Below are positions 34,847 through 47,196 of a stretch of DNA of 64,000 nucleotides, one piece after another (the first letter of the stretch is position 1; each line of letters opens with the position of its first letter). The DNA is from Trileptium ribeirensis (taxonomy: Eukaryota; Nematoda; Enoplea; Enoplida; Thoracostomopsidae). The notes beneath the pieces were generated by a model. It was not told the origin of the DNA, made no database searches, and was given only the letters and a program-made list of their open reading frames with translations. A program made the translations under genes and the position numbers. The stretch is taken from positions 38,283 to 102,282 of the forward strand of contig JASANE010028170.1 of NCBI GenBank assembly GCA_030248225.1. The letters are read 5' to 3'.

Positions 34847-35200
34847 AAGCCCTAAGCTTCTATAAGCTATTTGAATGTAATAAATATTTTTTGAGTAGCC
34901 TTTCCCGGCAGTCAGACACTGCGACATAGCCGCTCCCAGCCCGTACAAACATACTAGCATAGCTTAGCTATTTTTTCATTTATGAAGGGCCGGATGTGGC
35001 TGTGCGCTTTTGTCAATAGTGGTGTATTGGCTCTGTGATAAATCCGGCCCTAGGCGCACACATCTTAAGGTAAATGATGAATTATGACATACATCAGCAG
35101 CAAGTGCTGCACAAGCATAACGAAAAATAAAAGAAATAATGCTGAATGGTGGCACAGACACCAAAACCGCATCTCCCGCGAAAGTGGGAGTCGGACAACC
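34847..35200. other. Repeat-derived sequence with GGGCCGGAT inverted repeat
   Basis: Starts where the 3' LTR is cut. GGGCCGGAT (34987-34995) and ATCCGGCCC (35042-35050) form a 64-bp inverted-repeat unit. It is followed by CGCACACATCTTAAGGTAAATGATG, which is found inverted near 27,129. Probably fragments of a small transposon. Confidence 0.5.
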
Positions 35201-36250
35201 ACCCAAAAAGGCGAAAGGTGTTGCGATAAGAGAAGGAATAACGAAGGGTTAGATTGATTTTTGGAATTGGAGAAATTTAGAAAATTTTGCTTAAATTTGA
35301 AAAGTAGAAGAGGAGGAATAGGTAGACAGAAATTAAATTAGGGTAGAGGAAAATTTATGTGAATGGGGATGACAGGAAAGAACAATTTGTATGAATAAAG
35401 GGAGAGGATATTGTATTTTTGAAGAAAAGAAATTGAGGAATTTTTGACAGTTGAAAAATGATTGGAGGAAGCAGGGGAAGGTGTGGGTGGCTAAGAAAAA
35501 GAAGGTGATAAGAAAATTTGGAGAGTTTTATCAGAATTGAGTATAGGAAAAGCGGAGATAGGTGAGTAAGGGTTGACAGGTAGTTATATTTTGGAAAAGC
35601 GAAATACGGAATTTTATATGAGGCTTTCTGTTGTAATGGTGTTAGGGACTGTGGTAGGGCGAGGGTTGATCAAGGAAGAGTCTCCTTGATCAATCCTCGG
35701 ACTGATGAAAAGGGACTGTGGTAGGGCGAGACTCAAGAAAGAGTTTGGGAAGTTGAAAAATTGTCAAGAATGAAAGGGAAAAATAAATTTTCAGGAGAGA
35801 GGGCGTTGGGAGTTTGGAGGGGAGGGGCTTAAATAGAAAAGAAAAAATTTGGAATTTTTGTGCGAAGTGGTGGTGAAGGGTAAGCGAAAATGTGTTTTGT
35901 GAATGGGAAAATGAAAGGGGTGGCTGGAGATAGACAATTAGGACCGGGTTGAGGAACAGAAAGGAAATTTGGGAAAATTTTGGAAAGAGGGTGAGTTTGA
36001 TGGGGTATCTTAAACGGAAGTTGGCGGAAGGAAATTAGCACAAATTGGTGATTTCGGAAGAAGTAAAGCAGGAGAGATAGGTGTGGAGGAAATATAGGGA
36101 AAAGAAGAATAATGTATTTGGGAAAGGAAAGATGTGTTTTATAAGGGAATTAGATTTAAAGGGGTTGTTGGGAATTTGGAGGATGGTCGTGAGAGAAGAA
36201 TGAGGATGTAATTAGTTATAAGAAAGAAAAATGATAGTTGGCATTGGCTG
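35200..36250 (+). other. Kilobase of strand-asymmetric, purine-rich DNA
   Basis: For about 1 kb the plus strand is dominated by A and G with few C. GGAA, GAGG and GGGAA words are everywhere. There is no clean tandem period. A partial internal duplication surrounds GGGACTGTGGTAGGGCGAG (35,645 and 35,706). No gene is seen. Confidence 0.7.
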
Positions 36251-36907
36251 TTTAATTAGTTAGCTAATTGAAAAACTAGGAAAGTTGGGACTCGTAGTAT
36301 ATTTTAGGGATTCGGTAGGCTACTAGAGGTTCCTCGGAGCAAATCCCTTCCAAAACTCCAAATTTGCGTTCTTTTCACTTTTTCATTCATGTATTGGTCC
36401 CTCCCTTTGAGTTTTTATTTACTTTATTTCATTTCGTAAATTCTAAAGTTTACCTAATTTACATAAATTGCAACATTTTGTAATTTTAGCTAATCTAAGT
36501 TTAACACCTTTTTCTAATTTTAGGTCAGTTGTGTAGCTGCAGAGTTGTTGTTCGGCCGCCATTTCGGGGCGAAAGAGAACTTCGCCGTGTTTCTCAATAT
36601 TCGCGTTGTTTTGACCTTTATGCGTTATGGTGCTTATCGCTCAGTATATGTTAGCGAGGTTTACATCCACTTTTATGGAAATTAGTTCGGTAAAGATTAC
36701 CTAGCTACCTTACTATGTATTATACAGTTGTGTCGCTTAAGGATATTGAACGGAGATTATTGTTGCAGATTGGATATTTTTATGCTACGGTTCAAGCTTT
36801 TGGCTTTTTCCTGGCATTATTGAGGCATTATAAGCCTCAAGGTTTCCGAAAAGAACTGCGCGATAGAGAACTTATAAATTTGTACTTGTTTTTTGTGGAG
36901 TCATTTT
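36250..36907. other. Non-coding, unrecognised frame
   Basis: AT-rich sequence. A 64-codon frame at 36715-36909 is partly kept in the right arm, but no motif is recognisable and it may be chance. Confidence 0.4.
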
Positions 36908-37064
36908 AAACAACGGAGTCGAAGGATTAGGTGAATTCACATCTAGGTATTTGTAAACTTCAGTAATAAATAAGATAGTAATATTAAACAACGGAGTCGA
37001 AGGATTAGGGGAATTCACATCTAGGTATTTGTAAACTTCAGTAATAAATAAGATAGTAATATTA
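36908..37064. repeat. Two-copy tandem duplication, 78-bp unit
   Basis: AAACAACGGAGTCGAAGG starts at 36,908 and again at 36,986. The two units differ at one base near the GAATTC. The mirror duplication is at about 58,740-58,886, so the duplication predates the inverted arrangement. Confidence 0.9.
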
Positions 37065-39039
37065 ATTGCCTTAATAAAAATATAAGTGGCTATAACAGCA
37101 ATAGGAGTGGTGACGTATTAGTTATTATCAGTTAGTCATATCTTAAAACTTCGACCCAAAGTGTCGAGTGAACATAAACTCGGGCGAACAATATCAGATG
37201 GGCTTGTGGTTAGTAGCATGACTTATTGGGTTTGCAGCAATTTGGGCGACTCAACAAGAAGCGTTATTGTTAAGAAGACCGGTCGAGTAAGGGGTGTAGA
37301 TTCGAAGAATCACTTCGAGAAACTCCTGCCTCATAACCAGCCAGTTGGCTAGCCGTTCGTTGGCCTAGGGATGGAACAAAATTGCAACTGAATAGTAGTC
37401 GACCGCTACTATACAGTTTTAAATAGCGTAGTTTTGCAGGCATTCGAGGCGACTATATTAACATAACTGTCACTTAATAGCGTAATTCTAAGGCTCATGT
37501 TAAGGTATTCAAATAACCCTGCAGTTGACCAGCCATTCGGGGATCAACTTTATCAACTCACAAGAGCATTAGGAAAGTAACAGTTAACTTAAATTTATTG
37601 GTCATGACTCAAAACAAGCAGTTTTGCAGCTATTCAAGGCGATTGCAGTAAATAAGGACCGTATTAGCATAAATCTAAGCAGTTAGGTTTAGTTACTCAA
37701 TTACTCGTACCTCATAAGCCATTCGGGGGCGATTGTATAAACCTCATAGGGGAGTAATGCAATAGTACGTAATCTAACCATAATGCTAATAGAAATTAGG
37801 ACAAATTAGTAAGTGCTCTAGCGGCCAGACTAGTAACAAGCAATCTTTAAGCCAAGTGAATATTAGCGGTGGATATCTAAGGCCTAAGGCGTGATTTTAT
37901 AATAATGGTACTAAAAGAACTGTGCCTCTAGGAGTTTATGGGTTTAATGCTCAAGATCTATGTTTTAATGTTTTACCTTACTTTGTAATAAACGTTGTTC
38001 TCTACGTGTTTTTTCGCAAGTATCTGAACCAAGAGTGCTTCGAACGTAATCACGCCGCAGCGCGAAATATATGTAGGTCACGGTACTGATCACGAAAAGC
38101 AAAGAAGCGCGAGTATCCCCACCTGCATTCTACTAACTACACCTGGTTCCTAGCAATCTTCGGTGACGAATCCCGCCCCCCTTTAACATCTGATAGTCGT
38201 CATAATAAACATTCCCCATCCAATCCCTACCCCTCTTGAAAGCAAACAAAATAACATTATAATAATAACAATGATATAATGTATTATTTTATCATTATGA
38301 TAAATAACTTATGTCAGTCGTTACGAAATCTAATTTTGATATTCGGTTTCATCAGTTTTGAGATTGCTTTTGTTTTGTAATGTGTAGTTGAGTTCCTTAT
38401 TTGATAGAGAACATTGCAAAATTTGTTACGTTCCTTTTACAAGTGTGAATAGATTTTGAATGCGAATTGTGGCAACGAGGGACCAGTCTATGATAACCTG
38501 ATTGTTTTTTATTTGATATATTGACTAAGTCTCAGCATTATGATCTCTCAGTAACGGGCATAACAACCAGTGAATATGTATATTGGCAACGTCGGTGTTG
38601 TTGCTGTTATCCAACAAGAGCAGGTAAAAAAATGAATTATATGATAATCCTCATAAGCCCGAAGCCTGCGTATTTATTGAGCGGAGCTCGGCGAAGCCGA
38701 GCGAAGCGTTTTTATTTTCTGTCAAGGAGTAAAAAGGTCGATGTCCGTCCGTTGGTTCGTTCGGTCCGACGGATCTCAAGAACCACTGAACGGATTTTAA
38801 AAAACTCTTTTTTGTTTGAAAGCCTATCATGTCAGAGTGTGCACCTGATATTTGAGATTAAAAAATTTTGAGTGGTTAATTAGTAATTAGTTAATTTTAT
38901 GCAGCTAAAATAGAGATTTTTGCAATATTTGTGTTATTTATTGAAATAGAGGCGTTTCGATCAAACCATTATAGCGTTTTTTGGGTCGAAGAATTTAAAT
39001 ATAACATTTTTACCAATGATAAAGCCCTATGCAATGTAG
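37065..39039. other. Non-coding with degenerate CATTCGGGGCGAT repeats
   Basis: Between 37.4 and 37.75 kb the motif GC-ATTC-GGGCGATT recurs about four times (about 37,437, 37,530, 37,628, 37,718) at irregular spacing near 95 bp. At 38,678-38,850 a GCGGAGCTCGGCGAAGCCGAGCGAAGCG block followed by CGGATTTTAAAAAACT belongs to a dispersed family also seen at 40,205 and 47,145. No gene. Confidence 0.45.
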
Positions 39040-39324
39040 TTAGAAGAACATAAAATTGAGTACATTCGTAATGCCACAGCACAAGCTCCGCTCACAAATG
39101 TAGTTCCACTACCGACTAGTAAAAATATTTATGTATGCTGCCAGAGGCACCAGAAAATAGATACTAAATTAGGGATATCCTTTCCTATTGAAGCTGCGGT
39201 TCCTACTATAAAACTTACAGCTGATCCTTGGAACATGGAAAACAATGCAAACGGCTTGTTCGTGATAAGGGATTCCGCAGCTGAAAAGTCAGAATTGACG
39301 ATTTTTCCAGCTACGATCCACTAA
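39040..39324 (+). CDS. Unrecognised 94-codon open frame
   Basis: The frame is open from a TAG at 39,037 to TAA at 39,322 and has no initiating ATG near its start, so it would have to be an exon or a fragment. Words such as GISFPIEAAVPTIKL and NGLFVIRDSAAEKSELTIF have balanced composition unlike the surrounding chance frames. An adjacent upstream segment in another frame (FKYNIFTNDKALCNVV) could belong to it through a frameshift. The mirror copy is at 56,455-56,739. I do not recognise the family; it could be a decayed transposon protein. Confidence 0.25.
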   Translation, partial: LEEHKIEYIRNATAQAPLTNVVPLPTSKNIYVCCQRHQKIDTKLGISFPIEAAVPTIKLTADPWNMENNANGLFVIRDSAAEKSELTIFPATIH

Positions 39325-42300
39325 AACGTTTCAGTACCCTAAACACGGCGAAATCTGCGTAACCGACGCTAACCTGGTACCTACCTTACCATCTCTGGAC
39401 CTATTGTCTAAAAATTTCCGGAATCGACAATGAGCAAAAATTGTATAGTTTTCAAAACAACATCGCTGGACAGGGTCCCGGCTTTACTCCGCAGTTCTGG
39501 ACGTTCTGCATTAACGCTGTGTAACTTAGATAGCGTTCGTCCGCATCTGGACCAGACCAATCCCGGAAGTAATCGGTTTTTGATATAAGAAGTTTCATCA
39601 CTACTTATCGCAACAAAGAAACTAGCTGATATCGAGAAACAAAATAGGTTGATCGCTCTGCGGAACCTTTCTACGCCGCACAGAAAGCTATCATAGGTTC
39701 TCTAAGCTAGGAGGGGGTTATAGGGCCAAACCATCCCAAAATTCGTTTAATTTTACAAAACAAAATTATTTTTGAATTTTGGCTTATTTTAACTCTGGGA
39801 GGACTTAGCCAGTGGGATGCAACCAATGGGGGATTACCAAACTTCCAAAAGAGTCCAAAAGCATGAGTCATCAATCAGGTGATTGACGCGACTCCTCTAC
39901 TATTGGCCCAGAGGTTTCAATTTGATTTTCAGTTTTGATTTCAGATTAGTCTTGTTTTGTTCTTGTCGAGGTTGGTGTGTTAGCTCATAGCTCCGGTTTA
40001 TCTTGTTTTAGTTTATGCGACAAGGGTGTTGGTTAACAGTTGACTAGCCTTTAGTTTTGTAGGTTAACACGCGAATAATTGCGTGATAGGGCGAGTCTTG
40101 AAGCGACGATATAGCGATTTTAAAGATTTTCGTGCTTCGGTGTACGATTTTTACTTAATTACCAGGTTTTTACGTGTAAAAGCATCAATTCATGTTCAGA
40201 TTTATTGAAGCGGAGCGACCACGGCGAGCGGTGTTACCACCTATCGTTTTGCTAGCGCAAAAATCTTAAAAGTTTCTTTTGTTCGTTTTTTGGAGATCGT
40301 AACTCATCACCGGATAGACGGATCCTCACAAATTTTTTCATTTGATCATAAATTCAGTTTATTTATGGTCTTTCATTAGACGCTAAATCCGCCAACCACG
40401 CTTCCGGGCTGAAATGCGCCTTAAAGAATTCAAGGGTCACATTCTTGACATGTGGTCATTCGGATACCAGTTCCATGCTCTACGTATATCTCGAGACAGA
40501 GTGTTCGCAGTGAAAAATGGAGACCGCCGTCCGAAGTACTATCATCGACAGCTATAACTTTGCTGTTATGCATTTTTATCAGAGCTGCCGTTTTCGAAGC
40601 CAAGGTTTAAAAAATACCACCTCCCTCAAAAAGTCAAAGTTTCAAATATTTGCAAACAACTTTTTTCTTTGTTGTGGTGAATTAGATTATTTGGTTATTT
40701 AATCCATTACTCCCGTTCCTTTCATTCTTCTAACTCAAACTGCTTATGTTATAAACCCTGCAGGACAGAGCCGGAGCAAAATGTGTAAATTTTGGCTCCG
40801 AAAATAGTCAAATTTCTCCATTTTTCCAATATTGGCGTATTTCTCCACTTTCGTAATAATGACGTATGTAGATCAGTCAAACGAGTTTATATGTTTTTAA
40901 TGATACTATATACGATAAAAGCAATTACGTGGTATGCGTCAAAAGAGTCAAGTCTTAGGGCCCTACTATGAAAAAATCGCTACTCAAATTATAGTTTTTA
41001 CTAAAATTTGTGTTTTATAATTTTCAAAAATTTTTGTCCTTCCTTTTGGTCATTTGAAGAAGAAATAAAGGCCTAAAAACTTTTTCAGAAAAGGCTTTTC
41101 GATCATCGTGCCAATATCAGTTATCCACACCGAAATCAATTAGGCAAAACTCCATGTGGACTTCCCTCACTTGGTTTGGTAGAAGCAAACTTCGTTGTCG
41201 TTCGTTTAGTTTACAACTTTGTCATAGTTTTAATATATATTCATAGGGGAAAGAATGATTAATCACCTTTGGTTTTCAGAAAAGTTTTCAGTGAAACAAA
41301 GTGGAGATTGCGTGTTGCAGGGGTGAAATCTTTTAAATTCCGTCTGTGTGTGTGATCGGCCATAATGCGTGAACGACATCACCGATCTTCATGATCTTGG
41401 GCTCATTCGAACCGGCATAGCCGATTTACCGTGTATATCCCTGAGCGTTTTTTGATTTGGGTTCAGGTTCCGGGGTCAGGGGTGAAAATGTTGCCATTTT
41501 AGTACCCTTCACGGAAGCAAGGTTATTATCTTAACTTTCGAATTTTTTTCTCTGCAAGGTTTTATTTCATAGTAAGATGATAAATGCCGCTGCCTCTGGT
41601 ATCGGTATGAACTATCAGTATTTTCCAATATCGCCAAGCCCTACCAACTTTATCACACCGATAACTCAACCTTTGAAGAACTGAGGGAACCCAACACCGC
41701 TGGTCAAACTATAACGTTGTAAATTAAATCGTTGTGGTTTGTTATTTGATAATTGTTGGCCGGAAATAATTTTTTTACAAAACGCTTGTCTTCGCGCTGA
41801 ATATTAAAATCAATATTGTTATCACTGCCAAACCTCGCGCCTTTGGGGGAAATTAAATTCAAAGTTATATTTACTGTCAAATTGGTTCTGATTTTATTGT
41901 GGTGATCAGCTGCAGTTAGACTGCGCCTGTACTTATTTCGCACAGAATTTCAGCTTGCGTCATATACTCGCTCGTTGTTCAGTCTACACATCTGAGTTGC
42001 TGCCACGTCTATAATTCTAATTACTAGACAATAGATATTGGGGTATATTGAAATTTCATAGAAGTATAAGTTTTCATACAAATTTAAAGGTTTATATTTG
42101 GTAGTACGGCCAATGTCCTTTAAATCATTACATTTCAAATGTGAACTGCATTTAAACATTCGTGACATATTTTAAATTTATAGTCAGTTTTTACCCATGA
42201 TATTATTTAAATGGTTCATATTCGAAATTGGACATGTATATATTTGCCAATGATGCCCGCGCACTGGTTAGTGCCGCGTTTGAAATTTGTTGGCACAGAT

Positions 42301-43603
42301 CGTTCCAACGATTTAGACCGTCGATTGGATGTGAACTATAAACTCAGAAAATGTTGACCAAAATTAAATGTGCTACTCAGAGTTTCTAGTGAAATTCCTT
42401 AAGATATGTTATCATAACGTCTAATCATGACGTGAGTCATAACTACCTCTAAAAGTAAGCTTCTGCAGTTTGATACACTGTTTGCAAAAAAAGTTAATGT
42501 TTGTTAAGTTAAAAGATATTTTTGAGTTAACCGGACGGAAAAATTTGTTCATGTTGCATCTAATATTCGTTATTTGAAATTGAGAAAGAGAAAAGAGCAG
42601 TGGTTTCATTTATGAGACCACGAGGAAAAATTTTTGTGTTTGTTTGTATAACGGTTCGCTTTATAAAGAGTTATTGTCAAGTCAGTTTACCTTCCGGTTT
42701 TTTGTTAAATTTTAAAAATATCCTCGCTTAGCTGGTTTGTCCAAATAGGGGAGGGGTCCCCAGCTATTTTGACCTCTCACAGTTTATGTCACCCAGATAC
42801 TTTCCTGCTCGACTATAAATCACAGAATTTTTGTCTTATATATTTGTTAAAAAAGCGAATTTTTCCCTATTTTGACTAACAAATTCCAAAATATTACATG
42901 GGAAACTAAAAATCACTTAGATTTCCGTTGTTTCAGTAAGCACAATTACAATTAATTGTCAATTTAGACATTTTTGACGGTTACTGTACTTTATGGTCCC
43001 TCCATTTCATCTGGGGGAACCATGTTAGTTTGCAAAACCAAGCTTCGTACCACAAAGATCTCCGCGAAATAATTCAAACACGGCTTCCCGCCCGGATTTT
43101 CAATTCCTCTTCCGAAATTCATCCGGTCGCCGGTGTCTAATCACATGCGTCAGAAAACATAGAAACTACAGAATTTTATCATGCAGATATACAACTTTGC
43201 TATATGACATTTTAGCTTGATTCAGCCTCGCGAAATCCACCTATGCGTTTAGCGCCTATGGCGACTCCAGGGGTGCGGTTGGGTCACCTGTAAGCGGGTT
43301 GGCAGGGTCTTCCATAGGGGGAGGGAGTTCGGTCTTTAGGGAATAACCCTCTATGAACATATTTGTTCAACGATTTTGGAACTGACAATGCCTTAAATTA
43401 TTGATGACGTGTTACTATCTTAGTGATACTTCGATGGGTGCTCTGTTAGCGTAATTTATTGGATTCGCGGTATGTTTGAATAATTGTTATATATACTAAC
43501 TGCGCAATATATTGCATGTAATGTTCCAACATATATAATGTTTACCTTGGTATGGAATTATTACAGCGTTCTTCTGTAATTTGATAGTTCGTGCAATATT
43601 TAA
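39325..43603. other. Non-coding with dispersed repeats
   Basis: Contains a member of the GCGGAGCGACC family (40,205-40,350), a copy of the 26.7-kb repeat in reverse (41,330-41,560), and a GC-richer patch at 43,230-43,340. Short frames (41704-41943, 42421-42609, both minus) are identical between arms but this reflects arm identity, not selection. No gene recognised. Confidence 0.4.
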
Positions 43604-46256
43604 ATGACTATATCGATAACCGTGTTCTGCAATAACCTTTGCAACCGAAGTCATAGAAATATATTATTACTTAAAAACATACGTTTCGCAGTACTACCCT
43701 GCAGTTCTACTATCAGCAAGCGACTGTTTAGCTCAGCAATAGTTACTTGTAATCATTTACCAAATAATTATCAGCAGATTGAACTCTTACTTACGTCGAT
43801 AATTGCAAACAAATTCAGCGGTTGTAGATCTTTTGTTTGTTGCCACTTTTACACTCAGGTATTGTACCAATGACTGCATATTCAAGAACGTTTAAGCGAG
43901 CTAATCATGTATCCATGTCCACCGTTTCGGGCAATGCTCAGCGCACCTTAACTGACAACTACAGCGGATCATATCCAAGAACATCCGAAATAAAACAACC
44001 GCTACGGCATCTACTAATTTTGGATTTTAAGCAAACTGTGACCGCAACGTCAAGCTGTATCCGCAGGAAATTATTGAATTCCTGTGCGTTCATTTCGATC
44101 TCAGTAAAATGACTGTTGTAAATCGCTTTCATCGCTATGTTCAGCCGACCGTTCATGCTGCAATAACACCGTTTTGTACTGAGTTGACCGGTATTGTGCA
44201 GGTTAATACAGTACTCATTCATTATATATATTTACAGATTTATTTATTTAAACATGAAAACTGATCTTGAGTCTAATTTACCAAGAATTAACAATAATGC
44301 CTAGCAAAGATATAGTCATATCCCGCAGCCAAGGATTGAGGGAACGAGTTGTTCCTAAAAAATTACACCAAAAGCTGTTAAATGGCCGTTTACTATTACA
44401 TAGTCCGTTCAGCGGTATTCCTACCCTACGAGGATTTTTCTGAGTTTATGTGGACTACAATGTCATAATAAATTTGTCTCTATACAGTGTTTAAAATTAG
44501 CTATTGGACCAGTGAGCGACTGCTCCAGTTAAAAAAATTTCTTACAAAAAGTATTCCTTAGGCATTATGTAAAATTTGCAGAAGTGTTTGGAAAATATCT
44601 AAATATAAATATTATACAAAGTCTTTGCTATGAATTGAGTCATGTAATTGTGCGGGTACCGGAAATTTTTTACCTGCTGACACATAAATCTCTCTTTACA
44701 CCGTCTTTCGTTTTTCGAAATAATGCACTAGCCATAAATAGGTAATTAATGTTGTAAACATCGTTATATCAGTAGTTTCATTAGTGGAATAAAAATTTAT
44801 ATTATTCGTACATTATATATTTGACATATCTCCAGTCTTCCCAAATGTGGTGGGAGCTTTGTTAAACCCTACTTTCATTTTAAGGAGAAATTTTGAACTA
44901 TTGGAATAGTTTTTGTAAACCTATGTTACATTTTTCAGGACCTGTAACAGTCGTAGATATATTATACAACGTTTAATTCAGTGCTTGTTTTACCATAAGT
45001 ACTATTATATAATTGAAGTAGCATGTCGCAATCGGGATGTAATCGGTTTTGTGTTTGATTTTACACCACCCTAACACCTCTGGAATTTATGAAGCTTTAT
45101 AATTCTTGTCTGATAGGAGTTCAAACATATTCTATGTGTACTTTATAGAAATTATCCTTAAACTATTATTATTATTAGTACTATAAATGTTTAGCGTCGC
45201 CCAAGTGATGTTGAAACGGAGGAGCGTGGCTTCATGTATGTTGTCATTCTGCGTGAATCAGATATATTACGCATGTATATGCCACCCTAAGACATAAACA
45301 ACTCCTCAGGCCTTACAGTGCTTCTAAACCTTACAAGGCATATCGGGTCTTCTTACAGTGCTTCACAAGGCATATCAGGTCGCGCCATGGCTCATTCGGA
45401 AGCTTGAAATTTTTATTTGCGTGTCCTCTACTTTGACGCAAAATAGATTCCCACTCTTTTACCCTCAAAATGGGGTCCTAAAGGTCCTGGTAGTGTCCCT
45501 AGAGGTCTCACCAAAACACGTTATGACCCATATCTCGATATCCCAAATGGGACTTTGGGATCTCGAACACACTAAATTCGTCGTCATATTATGTCCGCTA
45601 CGACTAGAGCCATCTGGCCGCAGTTGGGTTCATTTTGTTCAAAACGTAAAGCTCTATATAGCTTTTACATTAGGAATTCACTTTCTAGTATGAGAGAAGT
45701 CCTTAGTTAATGTAAAAATAGTATTATACTTTTTATAATTAATACTTTGTTCTAACTCATTTTAGTGATTCAGTATCAAGTTTATTATTAACTGTTTTAG
45801 TCAATGGTGGAGAATCCAACAATGTTTGGTGAAAATTATGTTGGAATTTGAGTCGTGGCTAGCGTGATGAAAATCTAGTAATTCTATCCAAGGAGATAAG
45901 TCGGAATGGAACTTGTGCTACAGCTAACGCGACTGAAGCATCAGAGACTTTCATTTAAAACCAGATACCGCGTTTGTTACGTGCGGCGACTGGATCTAAA
46001 TTGGGTTACGACGTCAATGCGAGTATTTTTCAATTTCGGTACGTCGTTGTCGATAGGTGGATCAATATTAAACGAATGTTCTTCGTGTGCTACGCGACAG
46101 TGGCCCTCCAGATGATGGCAATGTTGAAATTTTTGAATATTCGACACACGGGACGACATCATTATAGCGATGCGACAATGCTATAAATATTTCCGAAATT
46201 GCGAAGGATTGCACAACGAGGCGTTCGAATTCAAGATTACGTCGACGGCTCATTGA
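43604..46256 (+). pseudogene. ERI1-like exonuclease, frameshifted left-arm copy
   Basis: Mirror of the right-arm gene, with exon 1 at 43604-44201, a GT-AG intron and exon 2 at 45801-46256. Exon 1 is two bases shorter than its partner. One deletion shifts the frame near 43,845; the second removes a G in the catalytic DFE motif (about 44,028), so the reading becomes DFK and then wrong. Exon 2 has several compensating indels that scramble the GDWD and RHHSGIDD blocks. Splice signals (CAG/GTTAAT and TTTTAG/TCA) are intact. Indels occur in coding and intron sequence alike, so sequencing error cannot be excluded. Confidence 0.75.
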
Positions 46257-47196
46257 CTTTTGTTTGTTAGATTATTATTTATATATGTACGTAATTCTCA
46301 TTTTTAACTGCCAAGAGATATGTTTGTAACGATATTTTTATTCAAAAAATTATTTAAAATTATATACTACAGTGGCTTTTTGCGAGCACAATTTATTGGC
46401 ATGTAAACGTAATAAAATGTAACAATATATTCCCAACGATAGGCTACTAAATAAACAAATAAGTTTATTGCTATATACAACAGCAAATATATGTATATAT
46501 ATGATGATAAATTACTAAGTTACCAAGACAAATAAAGTTCCTAAGAGACAGCGCTGAATTGAGGTGGGAGGCTTCAACAGGACGGCGAGCTGGTTTGTAG
46601 TGGGGCGCTTGCTCAGCCCCCTTTCTGCCAGTAGCTAAAGCCCAGTGTATAGTATATTTACTTGATTATTATATAAATATTAAATGATATGATAAGGCTA
46701 GGGGTTTGTTTAAATATCACACAAATTATAAAAAATTCTGTGAACATAATTCTTCTCCAAATTGATGGGTTTTCGCAAATTTTTATGCGACGCGTGATAG
46801 TATATAGTTGCAATGATTTCTTACCAATTTGCTACAAAGTCGATAATAATTGGAGACACTGATTTTGGCCATTTAGTGTTGTGCAGAGTTATCAGACCAT
46901 GTTTAAAAATTCATTCCAAAAATAAATTCTCAAAAGTTTTGGAATACGTTTCTTGCGTTTTTTGGGTTAAAAGTATTTATTGGGTTGTGTAATACATTGG
47001 TTTCATTGTTTTGACCCTATACTGGAAGTTTCATTAACTCTATTAGTCAAATTTTGCTACTTGTTCAACATAAATGTACGTAGAATGAGATTAGAATGTG
47101 TAGGCCTATTGGATTTTTGGTTTGCTGAATAATTGAAACGGAGCGACCGAAGCTAGCAGAGTTTCTACTGATGGCGATAGGGGAAATCATGGTAAT
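46257..47196. other. 3' flank of the exonuclease copy up to the palindrome break
   Basis: AT-rich, with AATAAAATG at about 46,411 as a candidate polyadenylation signal about 155 bp after the stop. From 47,140 a member of the GCGGAGCGACC dispersed family begins and runs across the end of the inverted repeat into the spacer. Confidence 0.5.

Larger units (their letters stand above)
31882..47196 (+). repeat. Left arm of giant inverted repeat
   Basis: Matches the reverse complement of 48,600-64,000. Paired points include 32,750/63,105, 37,161/58,624, 41,704/54,067, 43,604/52,171 and 46,875/48,896; coordinate sums are 95,771-95,882, so only small net indels separate the arms. The pairing is collinear throughout and reaches the window end, so the true arm is longer than 15.3 kb. 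The inner part is about 97-99% alike by eye; parts of the outer arm (for example the 3'-LTR insertion) differ much more. Confidence 0.95.

Noticed and set aside
38521..38871. 116-codon open frame (+) as a gene
   Set aside because: It runs through the GCGGAGC dispersed repeat, whose translation gives the Arg/Ser-rich middle part, and its right-arm partner starts elsewhere. No domain.
41704..42609. Frames identical in both arms as evidence of conserved genes
   Set aside because: Identity between arms is high throughout this part, including non-coding DNA, so it does not indicate selection.
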